Source: Paulinella micropora
Lineage: Eukaryota; Cercozoa; Imbricatea; Euglyphida; Paulinellidae
DNA length: 42,500 nucleotides
Reading direction: 5' to 3'
Assembly: GCA_019918135.1 (NCBI GenBank)
Contig: WBZZ01006518.1
Coordinates: 160,001-202,500, forward strand
Under the pieces are notes generated by a model, which ran no database searches, had not been told where the DNA came from, and saw only the letters and a program-made list of their open reading frames with translations. Below, piece by piece: positions 9,740-20,285 of the stretch (position 1 is its first letter; each line of letters begins with the position of its first letter). A program made the position numbers and the translations under genes.

Positions 9740-12700
9740 ATGTCGCAATATAAATCACTTACTAGGCTTGTATCAGAAATCTGCTGTTGATAGTCTAGAC
9801 ATAAAAAATTTAGACCTTACCAACACTAATATTATTGGTTTAAACACAGACAGAGTGCCAGAAGATGCCGAACCCGTAAATCTTTATTTCACTGATAACC
9901 GCTTTGATACACGGCTCGCTTTAAAATCAACAACAGATGTCAAAGAAGGAAAAAATTTATACTACACAGAGCAACGAGTAAGGGACAACGACGAAGTTAA
10001 AGCCTCAACTCAACACCGCTCCAATACAAGTAATCCGCACCAAACAAGTCTATACAATCTCATAGACACAAACATATCCGCACCAGCGGTCGGGCAATAC
10101 TTAACATATAATGATGTAGATGGTAAATGGAGAAATACAACAATCGGCTCAATTGATACACTCTCTGATGTAGTCATAACAGCACAATTGCTATGAAAGT
10201 TATCTAACATATAACTCAATAAATGGGTAAATAAAACATTTCCAATAAATGTGGATGAATTCGGCAACATTAGTATGGGTGGTAATTTGAATATAACGGG
10301 AGTTAATTTCTAAATACCAAAGATGTTGATACTTGGATATCAGAGCACGAAGACAATAATGATAAAGTGTCGCGGATGGCTCAATTAATACACACAGCGA
10401 TGTTTTGATTACAGCACACCCGCCGATAACCAACTACTCATTTAGCACGGCAATGGAAAAGACTCACTTTTCTAAGATTGGATGGTCTCGCTATGATGTT
10501 TGGAGATTTAAATATGGGGGGTTTTAATGTAGCAAATGTCGGTAAATGTTGATGGTGTTGATGTTTCGCTCTTGATAGTTCTGTCGGTAAAACTAACAGG
10601 AGACCAAACCATAACAGGAAAAAAACATTTACTACTTATGTGGCCGTAAAAGACTCAAATCCATTAAACACTGGCAAATTATTCTTCAATTACAACAATA
10701 ATATGGGCTCTATCTATTCGTCGGAGGCAGGTGGAGCCACGGGCTATCCACTATCTATTGTCGGTTCGTCCATACTTTTTGCTCCAACAACAGGGGTGGA
10801 ATGACATTGACAAATAATGTTTTTAAATTTTAACAGCACGACAGCAATCAGCGGACTGCCCGCGCCATTCTATGACGGCGATGCTTCAACAAAAGCATAT
10901 ACCGATACGAAACTAGCAAAGGACGGCAACAACGGCTATGACGGGCAGTTTAAATATGGGTGGTTTTGCTATTACAAATGTTGGTAATGTTGATGGTATT
11001 GATGTATCCACCCTTGATACCGCAGTCGTTAAACTAACAGGAGACCAAACTATAGCAGGAACCAAAACATTCAGCAACATAATAAATGCTAGTGCGGGGA
11101 TTGATATGAAAAGCCAAAGTATAACAAATGTTAATCTTGTTGATGGTGTTGATGTTTCTACTCTTGACACTTCTGTCGTTAAACTAACAGGAGACCAAAC
11201 CATAGCAGGGAATAAAAAATTTACTTCAACAATAGAAGTGCGGGGCGCTACTGCTCCAACCGCTTTTGATGGTATCGGTATTGCCTTTGATACAGCGACA
11301 AATATAGGAATGATTGCCGCACAAAAAATAGCAACTGCGACTTATTATCCGATACAAATAACTGGTTCGTATGTTGAGTTATATTCGGGTAATAATGTAA
11401 TTATAACCGCAACAGGCACTACACTATCTTTGAATAACAACAAAATAACAAACTTAGCCACACCATCAGCAACAACGGACGGAGCAAACAAAAGTTATGT
11501 AGATACATTAGACGGACAAAATGTGAAACTAACAGGAAACCAAACCATAGCAGGAATTAAGACATATAGCAGTGGTGTTGAAATAACGGGAAATTCAATA
11601 AATGCTAACAACAAAGGGCACATTTATCGTTTTCAATTCTACCAGTAATATCGGGTCAATTGCTAGTTTGGATATGAAAACTGCAACATATTACAACTTT
11701 GAAATTTCTGCGAAAAAAATAAGTTTTATTATTGACGGGACGATTGTCGGTTGGGTAAATGCTTCGGGGTTAGATTGTAATAGTAGCAAAATAGCCAACC
11801 TTGGAACTCCGACATTATCAACAGACGGAGCGACAAAAGGGTATGCGGACACATTGGACGGACAAAATGTAAAACTAACAACAGACCAAACCATAACAGG
11901 AAGTAAAACATTCAACGGGGCGAGCACTACGATAAAATATCTAACTTTAACGAACAATGCTGATTTTAATAATCAAACTATCACTAATGGTGGAAATATA
12001 ACATATAATGGGGCGAGGATATTAAACCAAAATGGAGGAGATATATTCTTTTCACAGACATCAGGAGATTATCAATATTTCTTATTTACTCTAAATACTG
12101 CTACAAGTGGAACCGCGAACCAACGAGGTTATGTATTTACGAATGTAGCATCTGATGTAAAAGGGGCGGGACTTTATATTTCAAAACTTTTGGATAATAA
12201 AAGTGCTTCGTCTGACATTGTCCGTTTTAACAATGCTGGCGGTATGCGGTTTTATGGTGCTTGATATGAACTCAAACAATATAACAAATGGCGGAACAAT
12301 AACTGGAACGACAATTACTTCAACCGCGGGTATATCAACAACAGCAACCGCGAGTGGATTAATAACGGCAAATGCGGGATATCAACAACAACGGCAACCG
12401 CAGGGCTATAACAGCAAAGGAATTCAGCATAGATAGCAAGAAATACAATGGAGTTCAGGGAATAACAGACGGAACAAATGCAAAAGGAATATTTCTATGG
12501 GATACGACAAATACGAGTTGGGGAATTTATGCAGCATCTGGTGGGGCTCTAAACACTAGAAGTTTGAGCAAATGGTTTACCGAGTTTCTAGGAAATGATT
12601 TTAGTTCGTATAGTTTTCGTGTTTAGAGTGGCTAATGATGCTACAATGGGTTTTGTGTGGGAGAATTCAGCAGAGCAATTGTTAATGTCATTAAAACGGG

Positions 12701-13539
12701 CAAACGGGACTTTATGGACAAAAGGATTGATTACGGCAAATGCGGGAATTACATACACAGGCACACTAACAACGGCATCAGCATCAACTAATGGGGCTAA
12801 AAATAGCAATTCAAGGACAAACAGACGGGACGAATGCGAGAGGAATATTTGTATGGGACATTGGAGATTCAAACTGGGGGATTTATATGAGCCAGTCTGG
12901 GCAAATAAATCATTAAGTGGAGGAACAGCACCAGCAGGAGGAGGTGGAGGATTAACTTCTTATTCTATTAGATTTAGAGTAAATGGTTCTTCAACGAGTG
13001 GTTTCATATGGGAGAATAATTCAAATACTGCTTTAATGTCATTAAGAGCAAGCGATGGGCAATTATGGGTATTGTCTAATCCAATTCAATATTCAGACAG
13101 GAGAAAAAAAGAAGATATAAAGGAATGTTTAGGCTTAGATTTTATTAATAAGTTAAATCCAGTCTGCTATCGTATGATTGACGACAAAAAGAAATGTAGG
13201 ACTGGCTTAATAGCACAGGAATTAGAAGAAATACTAACAGAAATGGATATGTTAGATTTTGGCGGTTTTATAAAAGAAAAAATTATGGTTCCGTGTCCAA
13301 AGCAAAGAGCGGAATACGAATTGAAAGGTGTGAGTGTTAAGCCAGAAGATGTTAAATGTATTGATAGTGGTGATGTCGGTTATGGCATAGGTTATTCCGA
13401 GTTTATTGCCCCGTTAATTAAGGCCGTTCAACAATTATCAGATAATCTCGGACATGTCCGAGATAGGGTAGATAATTTAGAAAAAGAAAATAAAAATCTT
13501 ATGAATATACTACAAGAAATTAGAGAAAATGTCAAATAA
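9740..13539 (+). CDS. Giant phage-like tail fibre with C-terminal peptidase S74 chaperone domain (many frameshifts)
   Basis: This gene spans 3.8 kb over several frames; the start ATG at 9740 follows an AT-rich promoter. The N-terminal part carries the tail-fibre repeat seen in tailed phages (NLYFTDNRFDTRLALK, then NLYYTEQRVRD) and LSDVVIT/GQYLTYND segments. The middle repeats VKLTGDQTIAGTKTF-like and NLATPSATTDGANKSYVD-like units, again classic fibre motifs. The C-terminus (from about 13090) has YSDRRKKEDIKE...LDFINKLNPVCYRM, matching the peptidase S74 intramolecular chaperone, whose Ser (codon 13093-13095) begins the conserved S-D-R-x-x-K motif. It ends in a coiled coil (about 13430-13535). 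S74 domains trimerise fibres and then cut themselves off. I infer a receptor-binding fibre of the virion. At least six frame changes occur, for example near 9765, 10195, 10930, 11635, 12260 and 12610. Confidence 0.88.
10519..11905 (+). repeat. Internal repeats of the fibre gene (TGDQTIAG units)
   Basis: A block encoding ITNVGNVDGIDVSTLDTA plus VKLTGDQTIAGTKTF occurs in related form at about 10519-10640, 10960-11080 and 11105-11225. Shorter LDGQNVKLTGNQTIAG units lie at 11505-11560 and 11850-11905. A second repeat pair encodes GTNAKGIFLWD-like sequence at about 12455 and 12805. The repeats are diverged, so the protein repeat is old rather than newly duplicated. Confidence 0.8.
13445..13464. 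repeat. 20-bp perfect palindrome inside fibre gene
   Basis: ATCTCGGACATGTCCGAGAT lies within the coiled-coil end of the fibre gene and is read as NLGHVRDR. It shares the design (ATCTC, two arm bases, A, central four, and its complement) with palindromes at 22412, 26715 and 26819. Confidence 0.75.
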
Positions 13540-13882
13540 TAATACGACTAGACTTCACAGACCCCCACCTATTATGGATATGGATGGCGAACTAACTCCA
13601 GAATTAAAATCCCGTGTTCTTGAAGTAGAACTAAAGACTGAGGAAAAAAAAGTAGAGCATGAATTGGAAGATAACTGGTCGTGCTGTTGTGTGAAAAATA
13701 GACCGACAGACAGCCGCCTTATTAAATACTTATTTCAAATGGGTATCATTATATCCATCATCACCCTTTGTATCGTAAGGCTATCTGAAAAGAACTTGCC
13801 GTGCGAGGTTGCTAATACTTATGTCGGTATTTTAACACTTTTGATTGGGATATGCCTTCCATCACCTTCTTCAAAGAAATGA
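13529..13882 (+). CDS. Small protein with two C-terminal membrane helices
   Basis: The ORF is intact at 117 residues, and its start overlaps the end of the fibre gene by 11 bases, indicating coupled expression. The N-terminal 50 residues are polar and charged (MDMDGELTPELKSRVLEVEL, then an acidic/basic helix). A Cys-rich stretch (WSCCCVKN) and TDSRLIKYLFQ lead into a hydrophobic helix (IIISIITLCIV), a short loop with Cys, and a second helix (YVGILTLLIGICLPSP). This helical-hairpin layout ending in a PSP motif looks like membrane proteins I associate with Polinton-like viruses and virophages, but that link is from memory and untested. It is likely inserted in a membrane, possibly the virion's. 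It is one of the few unbroken genes here. Confidence 0.75.
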   Translation: MSNNNTTRLHRPPPIMDMDGELTPELKSRVLEVELKTEEKKVEHELEDNWSCCCVKNRPTDSRLIKYLFQMGIIISIITLCIVRLSEKNLPCEVANTYVGILTLLIGICLPSPSSKK

Positions 13883-14149
13883 ACATTCGTATATATGTAT
13901 TTTATACCACATATCCAATGTTGAATTTTCATTAAATTCAACATATACAATTAAAGGCATGGCTTCATCAAAACTAACACACCAATCACTCATCGGTTTG
14001 TAAATACATTTAAATTTAGTATCTATACCTTTTTGAATACAATAAACACAACTTATATTCTTTTTTTCACTTATCCGTGAGTAAAAGTCGCAGGCAGTCC
14101 GCGAAAATATTTTGATTATTAAAAAGTTTATCATCAGTAATATAACCAT
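13871..14149 (-). CDS. Possible small membrane-anchored protein on the opposite strand
   Basis: An open frame on the minus strand fills the otherwise empty gap between the membrane protein and the next virion gene. From the ATG at 14147-14149 it begins with a hydrophobic segment (MVILLMINFLIIKIF) resembling a signal anchor. It continues with a mixed Cys-containing region (ISCVYCIQKGIDTKFKC, DWCVSFDEAMPLIVYV) of normal composition. Its start overlaps that of the gene at 14148 and its end overlaps 13882 by 12 bases. No family is recognised. It opposes the direction of the surrounding virion genes, so chance is possible. Confidence 0.35.
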   Translation of the reverse strand: MVILLMINFLIIKIFSRTACDFYSRISEKKNISCVYCIQKGIDTKFKCIYKPMSDWCVSFDEAMPLIVYVEFNENSTLDMWYKIHIYECSFL

Positions 14150-14510
14150 GACTGAGTATAAATACCAAAAGATTATTTTTCTAAGCAATGATTTTGCGGG
14201 AGGAAGCAAAACATTTAATAAAAATATTCAAATGTCATTCACACCCACCAAAATGAATGTAAAATTTATCCACTATATGAACGACCAGACCGAAACCAAA
14301 ACCAGAATTCTTTACATGGATAGAATTGGAATTATTGGAACATTTGCTGACAGCACTACAGCAAACATTTCAAATCTCGGTTATAATTTGGGTGTCGTCG
14401 GATGGACGGACGGACAATATACATTTAAAGTCCTTGAAACCGACAGCGGAAATATTGACACAGGAAATTTAGCGGGAAGAATTGTTGTGTGTTTGGAATT
14501 TCTTGGGTAA
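14148..14510 (+). CDS. Small probable beta-rich virion protein
   Basis: The ORF is intact, about 120 residues. I chose the ATG at 14148 (MTEYKYQ) rather than 14112 because it follows an AT-rich segment (atcagtaatataacc) like other starts in the element. The sequence alternates short hydrophobic strands with polar turns (MNVKFIHYMN, TRILYMDRIGIIGTF, GQYTFKVLE, RIVVCLEFLG) and lacks membrane segments, so a small beta-sandwich is likely. The layout of two-strand pairs ending in xxLEF resembles small proteins near capsid genes in virophage-like elements. That comparison is by impression only. It is followed 9 bases later by the packaging ATPase. A virion role is inferred from position. Confidence 0.65.
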   Translation: MTEYKYQKIIFLSNDFAGGSKTFNKNIQMSFTPTKMNVKFIHYMNDQTETKTRILYMDRIGIIGTFADSTTANISNLGYNLGVVGWTDGQYTFKVLETDSGNIDTGNLAGRIVVCLEFLG

Positions 14511-14519
14511 TAATATATA

Positions 14520-15328
14520 ATGGAGAAGATAAACAATGTCAAGGTGAAGCCAGTAAAACAAGAGGGTGATGGAAACAAAAAGCAAAAGGTTATAAATTAT
14601 TCAATGAGCCGTATGCAACATATTTCTTCTCGCTCGTAAGAAGAGCGGGAAAACAACAGCACTCTTTGAAATACTGAAACGGACAACAGACAGAAAAACC
14701 CGTATTGTTATTATCGCTTCAACAATCCACAAGGACTACATTTATAAAGCAATGGTTAAGCACTTTAAGAACAGGGAAACCCGATGGCAATATATACCTT
14801 TCTTAAATCGGATGGTGTGAAATGTCATTGATTACGAATTGACAAACTGAACAGAGAAACGAAGAGCAAGAAGGAGAAGTAAAACAGGATGAAAAGAAAT
14901 AGAGAAACCACAATTTTTATACTTTGGAAAAGAAAAGAAACAGATAAAGGAGCACCGAAAGAAAGACCAGTAAGTATATTTCTCCAGAGGTTGTTTTTGT
15001 TTTGGATGATTTAGGAAGTGGATTAAGAGACAAGTCCGTAAGCGATTTGTTAAAAAAGAATAGGCACTATAAATCAAAGGTGATTATGTCTAGTCAGTAT
15101 TTGAACGACCTACGGCCAGAAGCCATTAAGCAATTAGATTATTTATTAATCTTTCCAAGCCAATCTCAGGACAAAATGGAACTCGTGTATAAACACTTAG
15201 ACTTATCTTTTGATTTTGATTACTTTCTTCAAAAGTATCACGAAGCAACAAAGGAGAGATTTAATTTTCTTTATGTTTCAAGTGTTGATGATGAGTTACG
15301 CAAAAACTTTGCTTATCGTCTTAAGTAA
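14520..15328 (+). CDS. FtsK/HerA-type genome-packaging ATPase (frameshifted)
   Basis: This is the DNA-packaging motor ATPase of the Maverick/virophage/adenovirus-like lineage. The ATG at 14520 sits directly after taataatatata. Walker A is readable as ARKKSGKTTALFEILK at about 14635-14685, followed by a strand RIVIIASTIHKDY. Walker B is VVFVLDDLGSGLRD at about 14990-15030, followed by LLKKNRHYKSKVIMSSQYL, which matches the sensor/arginine region of these ATPases. A C-terminal LDYLLIFPSQ segment and a basic tail complete about 270 residues, normal for the family. Frame breaks lie before Walker A (near 14600), near 14810, and in the lysine-rich stretch before 14990. It lies upstream of the protease and capsid genes, the usual morphogenesis cluster. 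Confidence 0.88.
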
Positions 15329-15368
15329 AAAAATAAAATTCGTAATTAATTATTTTTCTGTATTATAT

Positions 15369-15675
15369 ATGCCAGTATCACCAGTGATAATTTCACAACC
15401 ATCAGGATATAACATCGGATACAATCCATCAATGCCACAGAAGGGAGGAAAAAAGAAAACTAAGAAGAAGGATGTGGTCAAAAGGGAGGAAAGATTAACT
15501 GGGCAAGGTCGGAAAAACTGCCTTGGCTGTTAATAAATTTCTTCGCGATAATAAGGTAATCTCTAGGACTGCGGGGGCATTGAGTAGTGTTGGGGTGCCT
15601 TACGCGGGTAGTGTTAGTGCTACTGCCGCAAAACTTGGGTATGGTAAGCAACGAGGAGGTGCTGTAAAGTTCTAG
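15369..15675 (+). CDS. Small basic, glycine-rich probable virion protein (frameshifted)
   Basis: The ATG at 15369 follows tattatat and starts MPVSPVIISQPSGYNIGYN. A Lys-rich block (KGGKKKTKKKD) is followed by a frameshift near 15510. It then has a mildly hydrophobic helical region (TALAVNKFLRDNKVISR, then AGALSSVGVPYAG) and ends in a Gly/Arg/Lys tail (LGYGKQRGGAVKF). The total is about 100 residues. Small proteins with a KxxxISxxxxLxxxxxPYAG core and an LGYG-basic tail occur near capsid genes of related elements, as far as I recall. DNA-condensing or membrane-active core protein would fit the composition. No firm family is assigned. Confidence 0.6.
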
Positions 15676-15748
15676 GTAAAACATGTGTTCTCACTCCTGC
15701 AAGCGGGGCTAAGTTTCCGTTGAAGATATATTTTGTTTCTTAGAAATA

Positions 15749-15764
15749 TTTTTTTGATAATATA
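15749..15764 (+). promoter_or_regulatory. Candidate promoter TTTTTTTGATAATATA
   Basis: This 16-base string directly precedes the ATG at 15765. The same string lies at 20265-20280, 5 bases before the ATG at 20286. Both precede probable structural genes, so it may be a late promoter of the element. Weaker AT-rich versions precede 9740, 14520 and 15369. Confidence 0.5.
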
Positions 15765-17350
15765 ATGGGTTCGGCTAAGACTAAGAATGTGAAAAGGGCG
15801 AAAGTCCGTCCACCACGAGTTTATAGAAATAAGAGCGGGAGGCCATATATTATCCAGAAGGGTAAAAAATATTATCTTAATTTTGGTAAGAAAACAAATG
15901 ATTTAAGCACATTACAAATCGTTAAACTTTTTATGAAATATATTAGCAAACCAAAGTCGCAAAGGGCTAGCCGCAAACCAAGAGAAAAAATAATCAAATC
16001 TGATTTCAATCGTCTTGAACACGAGAACCGAAACCAAATACAAAGCAACTTACAAAAGAAATATGAGTTAATACATGACGAGGAAGAAAAGGAAAAGAAG
16101 AAAAGGGAGGATTTAGAAGAAGAAAAGAAAAGGCTAGAACGAAAAGACGTAGCAGATGCGAAGGAAAGGCAGGATGAGTTAGCAAGGATACACCGCAATG
16201 AACTATCCGATATCAAGGAACGACAAGAACAAAAAGACAGAGAACTAAGAAGGGAGCAAAAACTCATAGATGATGTAAAATATGAAGAAGACAGAAAAAA
16301 TAGAATACAAGCATTACCACCGCCACCGCAATATCAATATATTATGCCACCACAATATGGACAGCCACAAGCACCACCACATTGGAGCACCGCCACAAGC
16401 ACCATATCTCCAACCAGTTGGAGATAATCCATTAGCACCACCATTTGGAGCACCACCACAAGCACCAGCCTTACCTAATTTAGGAGATGAAGCACCATTG
16501 AAAACGAAAGAGCAATATGAGGAAGAAAAAAAGCAAAAGCAGAAAGATATTGAAACACTGAAATTAGCAGGATATACAGATAAATTCATTAAAAAGATGA
16601 GTCTCAAAGACTTACAAAAAGCCAGTCAAGATATTCAGATGGCTATAGCCACAGCGACATCTTTAGAAGAACAGAAAAAGTTAGCAGAAGAATATAAAGA
16701 AAAACTTGAAAAGGAAAAAAAGAAAGCAGAAGAAAAGGGTAAGCATCTTGAAAATTTACAAATTAATCAATTTTTAATCTCTGGATTTTCAAAAACTTAT
16801 CACCCAACCATTACCATAAAAGAGTTAGCACAGGCTTTAAAAAAGAGACTAGATAATGATGGTCATAACAAATTAAATTACAAAGACACTTCAAAGTGGA
16901 TTATTAACATGATTAAAAGGTTTAATATTGATGTTGGAAGTGAGGTGAAAAACGTAAAAAGAAAAGTGGCGGATTATGCTAGATATGAAGAGTATATGGG
17001 TATGTACTGAACAAAAAGGTAGTGGAGCGAAGACATTAGATGAATTAATTGATAAGGTATTTTCAATAGCGAAAATAAAAAAATACTTAGCCCGCAAAGA
17101 TTGGAAACACACAATGAACAAACATGATTTTGTAAATACTCTAACGAACAAAATGACAATAGACCCAAATGTAGATAAACAAGTTTCAGCGGATTTAAAT
17201 GTTGACGAAGGGAATGCCCCAACCGCTACCCACCGCCAGACCGACAAGACAAACACCACAGAGCAGACAACCACAGCAACCAGAGACGCGAGACAAGAGC
17301 AAACAACCAGAGCCAGAGCAAGCCCAGCAAGAAGGAGAGGGGCGGGACTA
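15765..17350 (+). CDS. Coiled-coil, proline-rich structural protein (frameshifted)
   Basis: The first frame (15765-16427) has a basic N-terminus with an RNKSGRPYIIQKGKKYYL motif, resembling the short chromatin/DNA-binding motifs at the start of some large-virus proteins, then a long charged coiled coil (about residues 80-180) and a Pro/Gln-rich linker (ALPPPPQYQYIMPPQYGQ). After a frameshift near 16385 the linker continues as GAPPQAP repeats. A second charged coiled coil follows (about 16500-16760) and then a folded-looking segment to 17010. A further frameshift near 17000 leads to an Asp/Asn/Thr-rich tail that runs into the protease start. No enzyme motif is seen. I infer an elongated scaffold or core protein. 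It might be one polyprotein with the protease, because the last frame is open across the protease ATG. Confidence 0.65.
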
Positions 17351-17832
17351 ATGACTAATGAAATAGATGACATAATGAAAAAAATATGGATGGTATCTCG
17401 GAGCAATAGCCAGCGATGAAATCTACAAACTAAATCCAGAAAAAAGAAAGCGATACGGATTTATTATGAATTTGGACAATCACAAACAAGCGGGGTCTCA
17501 TTGGATTGCTATATGGGTAAGTCTGGATAAAGACAGGTCAGTGGAAGTGTATGACCCATTAGCACTTTACCAACCAACGGAAGACTTTCAACAACAAATG
17601 AAACGACTAATTGACAAAAGCCACCCGATAGTTATTTATTATGAAGGTTAATCAAGTAAAGCAACAGAGTGATACTTCCTCAACTTGTGGATGGCACTCA
17701 ATGAGGTTTTTAATGGAGCGAGCGAAAGGCAACCGATTTAAGTTTAGTTCGGGTTTCACAGACTTAAAAGAAGAAGAAGCGGAAAAGTTGAAAGCACAGA
17801 ATGGATATGGTAATTTTGATACTTTTATTTGA
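17351..17832 (+). CDS. Adenovirus-type cysteine protease (maturation protease), frameshifted
   Basis: Proteases of this Ulp1/adenain-like family process capsid precursors. The frame starts MTNEIDDIMKKI. After a break near 17390 it gives the strand RYGFIMNLDNH, the catalytic His in AGSHWIAIW (about 17500) and the acidic residue in VEVYDPL. After a second break near 17645 it gives the oxyanion Gln region (VKQQSD) and the catalytic Cys in SSTCGWHSMRFLM (about 17680-17710). The total of about 160 residues is compact for the family. It lies just before the minor capsid gene, as in Mavericks and virophages. Catalytic residues are all present, so only the frame breaks argue against function. Confidence 0.88.
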
Positions 17833-17854
17833 AATATTATTTGTATGATATATC

Positions 17855-18662
17855 ATGGATTACAAAGGGGGCAGGTCAAGTGGTATCTATTACATAAATA
17901 GTAAAAACAGAATAACAGGCACAGATAGCGACTTTACACACGAATAAACTTAAAATCACTGGACAATCCACACATTGTAAAATTCTTCATATCTATGTTC
18001 CAAAGTCGTATTACTCTGTGGCTTCACCATATAATACTTTTACTCTTAGCGAAGACGGGTATGAGGCTTTAATTACTATACCTGAGGGAAACTACACAAT
18101 GAACAATCTAAAAAATAAGTTGTCGGAGGTGCTAACCGCAGACAGCCCAAATAATTATACTTATGTTGTATCCAGTAATAATACCAACATAGAACCAGAA
18201 GATGGCAAATTAACATTCAGTGTTTCAAATAACGGAGGTATTCAACCGCGAGTTTATATTTGATGGTGATACCCGTATTCACGAGGTAATGGGGTTTGAT
18301 AGAAATTCAACATATTTCTTTGCTAATGATTTTATTAAATCGCCAAATGTAATTATTTTAACTGGGAAAAAGACTTTATACCTTCAATCGGACTTAGTTG
18401 GTGAAGGAGATAATCACGTGCTACAAGAAATATACACTGCCAACGAAATACCATTTGGTGCTGTTATATACGACGGAAGCGGGTCTGAGTATGGTAAGAA
18501 ATTATCAACCAGTTCAAATAATGTATTCAGGTTTTATCTTACAGACGAAAACGACAAGCAATTAATCTTAATGGTTTGGGAGTTGTTATGACTTTGTTGA
18601 TTTACAGAGAGACTAATTATTTTAATTTATTTACATCCTTTTTCAATCTTTTAGAAATCTAG
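17855..18662 (+). CDS. Minor capsid (penton-type, single jelly-roll) protein, frameshifted
   Basis: The start ATG at 17855 gives MDYKGGRSSGIYYINSKNR, with the N-terminal pattern of S-K-N-R followed by DF seen in Maverick and virophage penton proteins. A frameshift near 17945 is followed by ILHIYVPKSYY and NTFTLSEDGYEALITIPEGN, typical strand B-D sequence. Another break near 18240 precedes IHEVMGFDRNSTYFF. A last break near 18560 precedes INLNGLGVVMTLLIYR, the usual end of these proteins, with a stop at 18660-18662. About 265 residues suits a single jelly roll. It lies between the protease and the major capsid gene, the conserved order. Confidence 0.82.
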
Positions 18663-18762
18663 AGATAAATAATTAATTTTTGATTTAATTATTTTATTTT
18701 TCTATAAATATATTCTTGTGAATTAGCAAATAATCTCAACTGCCTAAAAAATCAAAAACAAA

Positions 18763-20231
18763 ATGCCAACTCAACACGGAGGCGAACTAGACTTTTCTAG
18801 AACTGACTACATCAGTGCTTCTTATCGTTTGAATAAACTCGCTCCACGTGAGGGCTCTGGAACCTTTGAGGTCACCACTGCTGGTGGGCAAGAACGATCA
18901 TTTGACCTTATCAGTCGCCCGTTCAATCTCGCCCGCTCTTATTTGAGCTTTACTTATACTCTTAGAACAGGTGGTGCTAACATTTATAGTAGAATTTTTA
19001 TGGACTGCCTTTCATCCATTAGACAAATTCAACTTCAGACCCGTAGCGGTGTTTATCTGTGCGACCTTAACCATCTCGGGACGGTTACTAAAATGCTTTG
19101 GAAGCCCGAGATATCTTTGAAGGATTTCCTTGACCTTCCTAATCACGATATTGCTACTGGATACGGCTGTATGCTTCAAAAGTGTAATGCGAATGGATTG
19201 ATTAATGTTAGTGCTGTTGAAGCTACTAGAACTAACTTTCGTGCGATGACAGATGTGCTGATAACGTGGCGGCAAGAACTCTTGCTATGTTTGCTGAACC
19301 ATCCATTAGTGCTCGTCGTCATAACGATACAGCATTAACTGACGGCACTGGCACACTTTCGCCTGTAAATGTTAATTACAACGAAGCAAAGTATTTGGCA
19401 GGTGTTAATGGTGCTGCTGCTATCAATGTGAAAATTCCTTTGAGTATGCTTATTAATACTATTTTCGCTCTTGATAAAACCATTATGTTTCCTGAGATTT
19501 TGACGATGCGGATTGTGTGGAGTGCTACTGACAGAGCTAGTTATACAGTGACTAATGGTGCGGCGACTGCTGCTAACACTGCGAATGTCGGCTCCGCGGG
19601 GACGGTTGTCAGTGCTGATGTTACTAATCTTGCTTTGTTTCTGGCTGTTGAAACTAATCCTGATGTCATTCAATCCATTCAGGCGAAGATTGCTAGCACT
19701 GAGGGTATGAGTTTTAACATTGATTATCCTTATGTTTATAAGAACTCAATTGGAGCATCCACAACCCAAAATATTATTATGCGATTTGACAGAGGTCATG
19801 GTCGCCGTTTGAAGAAGATTTATCACTCAGTTTTTAACAACGAAGAAAAAAAGAATACTGCTTATGACCACGATAACAGAGCACAGGCTAAGGTTGTAAA
19901 TTTTTACACCACACTTGACGGAGCACGACAGCAGGAGTTTAATATTGATACCTCCCTAGAAGAAGACTATATGTATTTGAAATCAAAGATTGAGGGTTCA
20001 GCTTTGATGAATGCGGACATATACAAATATAACTGGTTCTGGGTTGATGCTTGGGATAACACTCGTCCGCTGTGGAGCAAAGACCAGAATGAGATTAGCG
20101 GACTTGACCTGTCTATGGAGCGACGATGGGAATTCATTGGGACAACTGCGAATAATGCTCACAACCATTACACCGTGGCCATTACTCAGCGAGAGGTTCA
20201 AGTGAAGGCAAATGTTATTTCAATTAGTTAA
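18763..20231 (+). CDS. Major capsid protein (double jelly-roll type), one frameshift
   Basis: The start ATG at 18763 follows a 100-base AT-rich intergenic region (18663-18762) with tttttctataaatata. The first frame (about 165 residues) has FEVTTAGGQERSFDLISR and PFNLARSYLSFTYTL, typical N-terminal strands of Maverick/virophage-type capsid proteins, then SIRQIQLQTRSGVYL. A single frameshift near 19262 leads to the second frame, with LSMLINTIFALDKTIMFPEI, TMRIVWSATDRASY and the C-terminal jelly roll, including MRFDRGHGRRLKKIYHSVFN and WFWVDAWDNTRPL. The total of about 490 residues fits one double jelly-roll subunit. Assignment rests on gene order, length and motif layout. The sequence is diverged and I did not align it. 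Confidence 0.82.
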
Positions 20232-20264
20232 GTGGGTAATTATTAATTTTGATAGTTAATTTAT

Positions 20265-20280
20265 TTTTTTTGATAATATA
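20265..20280 (+). promoter_or_regulatory. Candidate promoter TTTTTTTGATAATATA (second copy)
   Basis: Same string as at 15749-15764, here 5 bases before the ATG of the gene at 20286. Two exact copies both adjacent to starts make a promoter or start-site signal plausible. Confidence 0.5.
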
Positions 20281-20285
20281 TAACA

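Noticed and set aside
9740..13539. Possibility that the fibre gene marks a bacterial prophage or contaminant
   Set aside because: It lies inside inverted terminal repeats with Maverick polymerase, integrase and capsid genes and a host-repeat target duplication; no phage head, tail or lysis genes are present.
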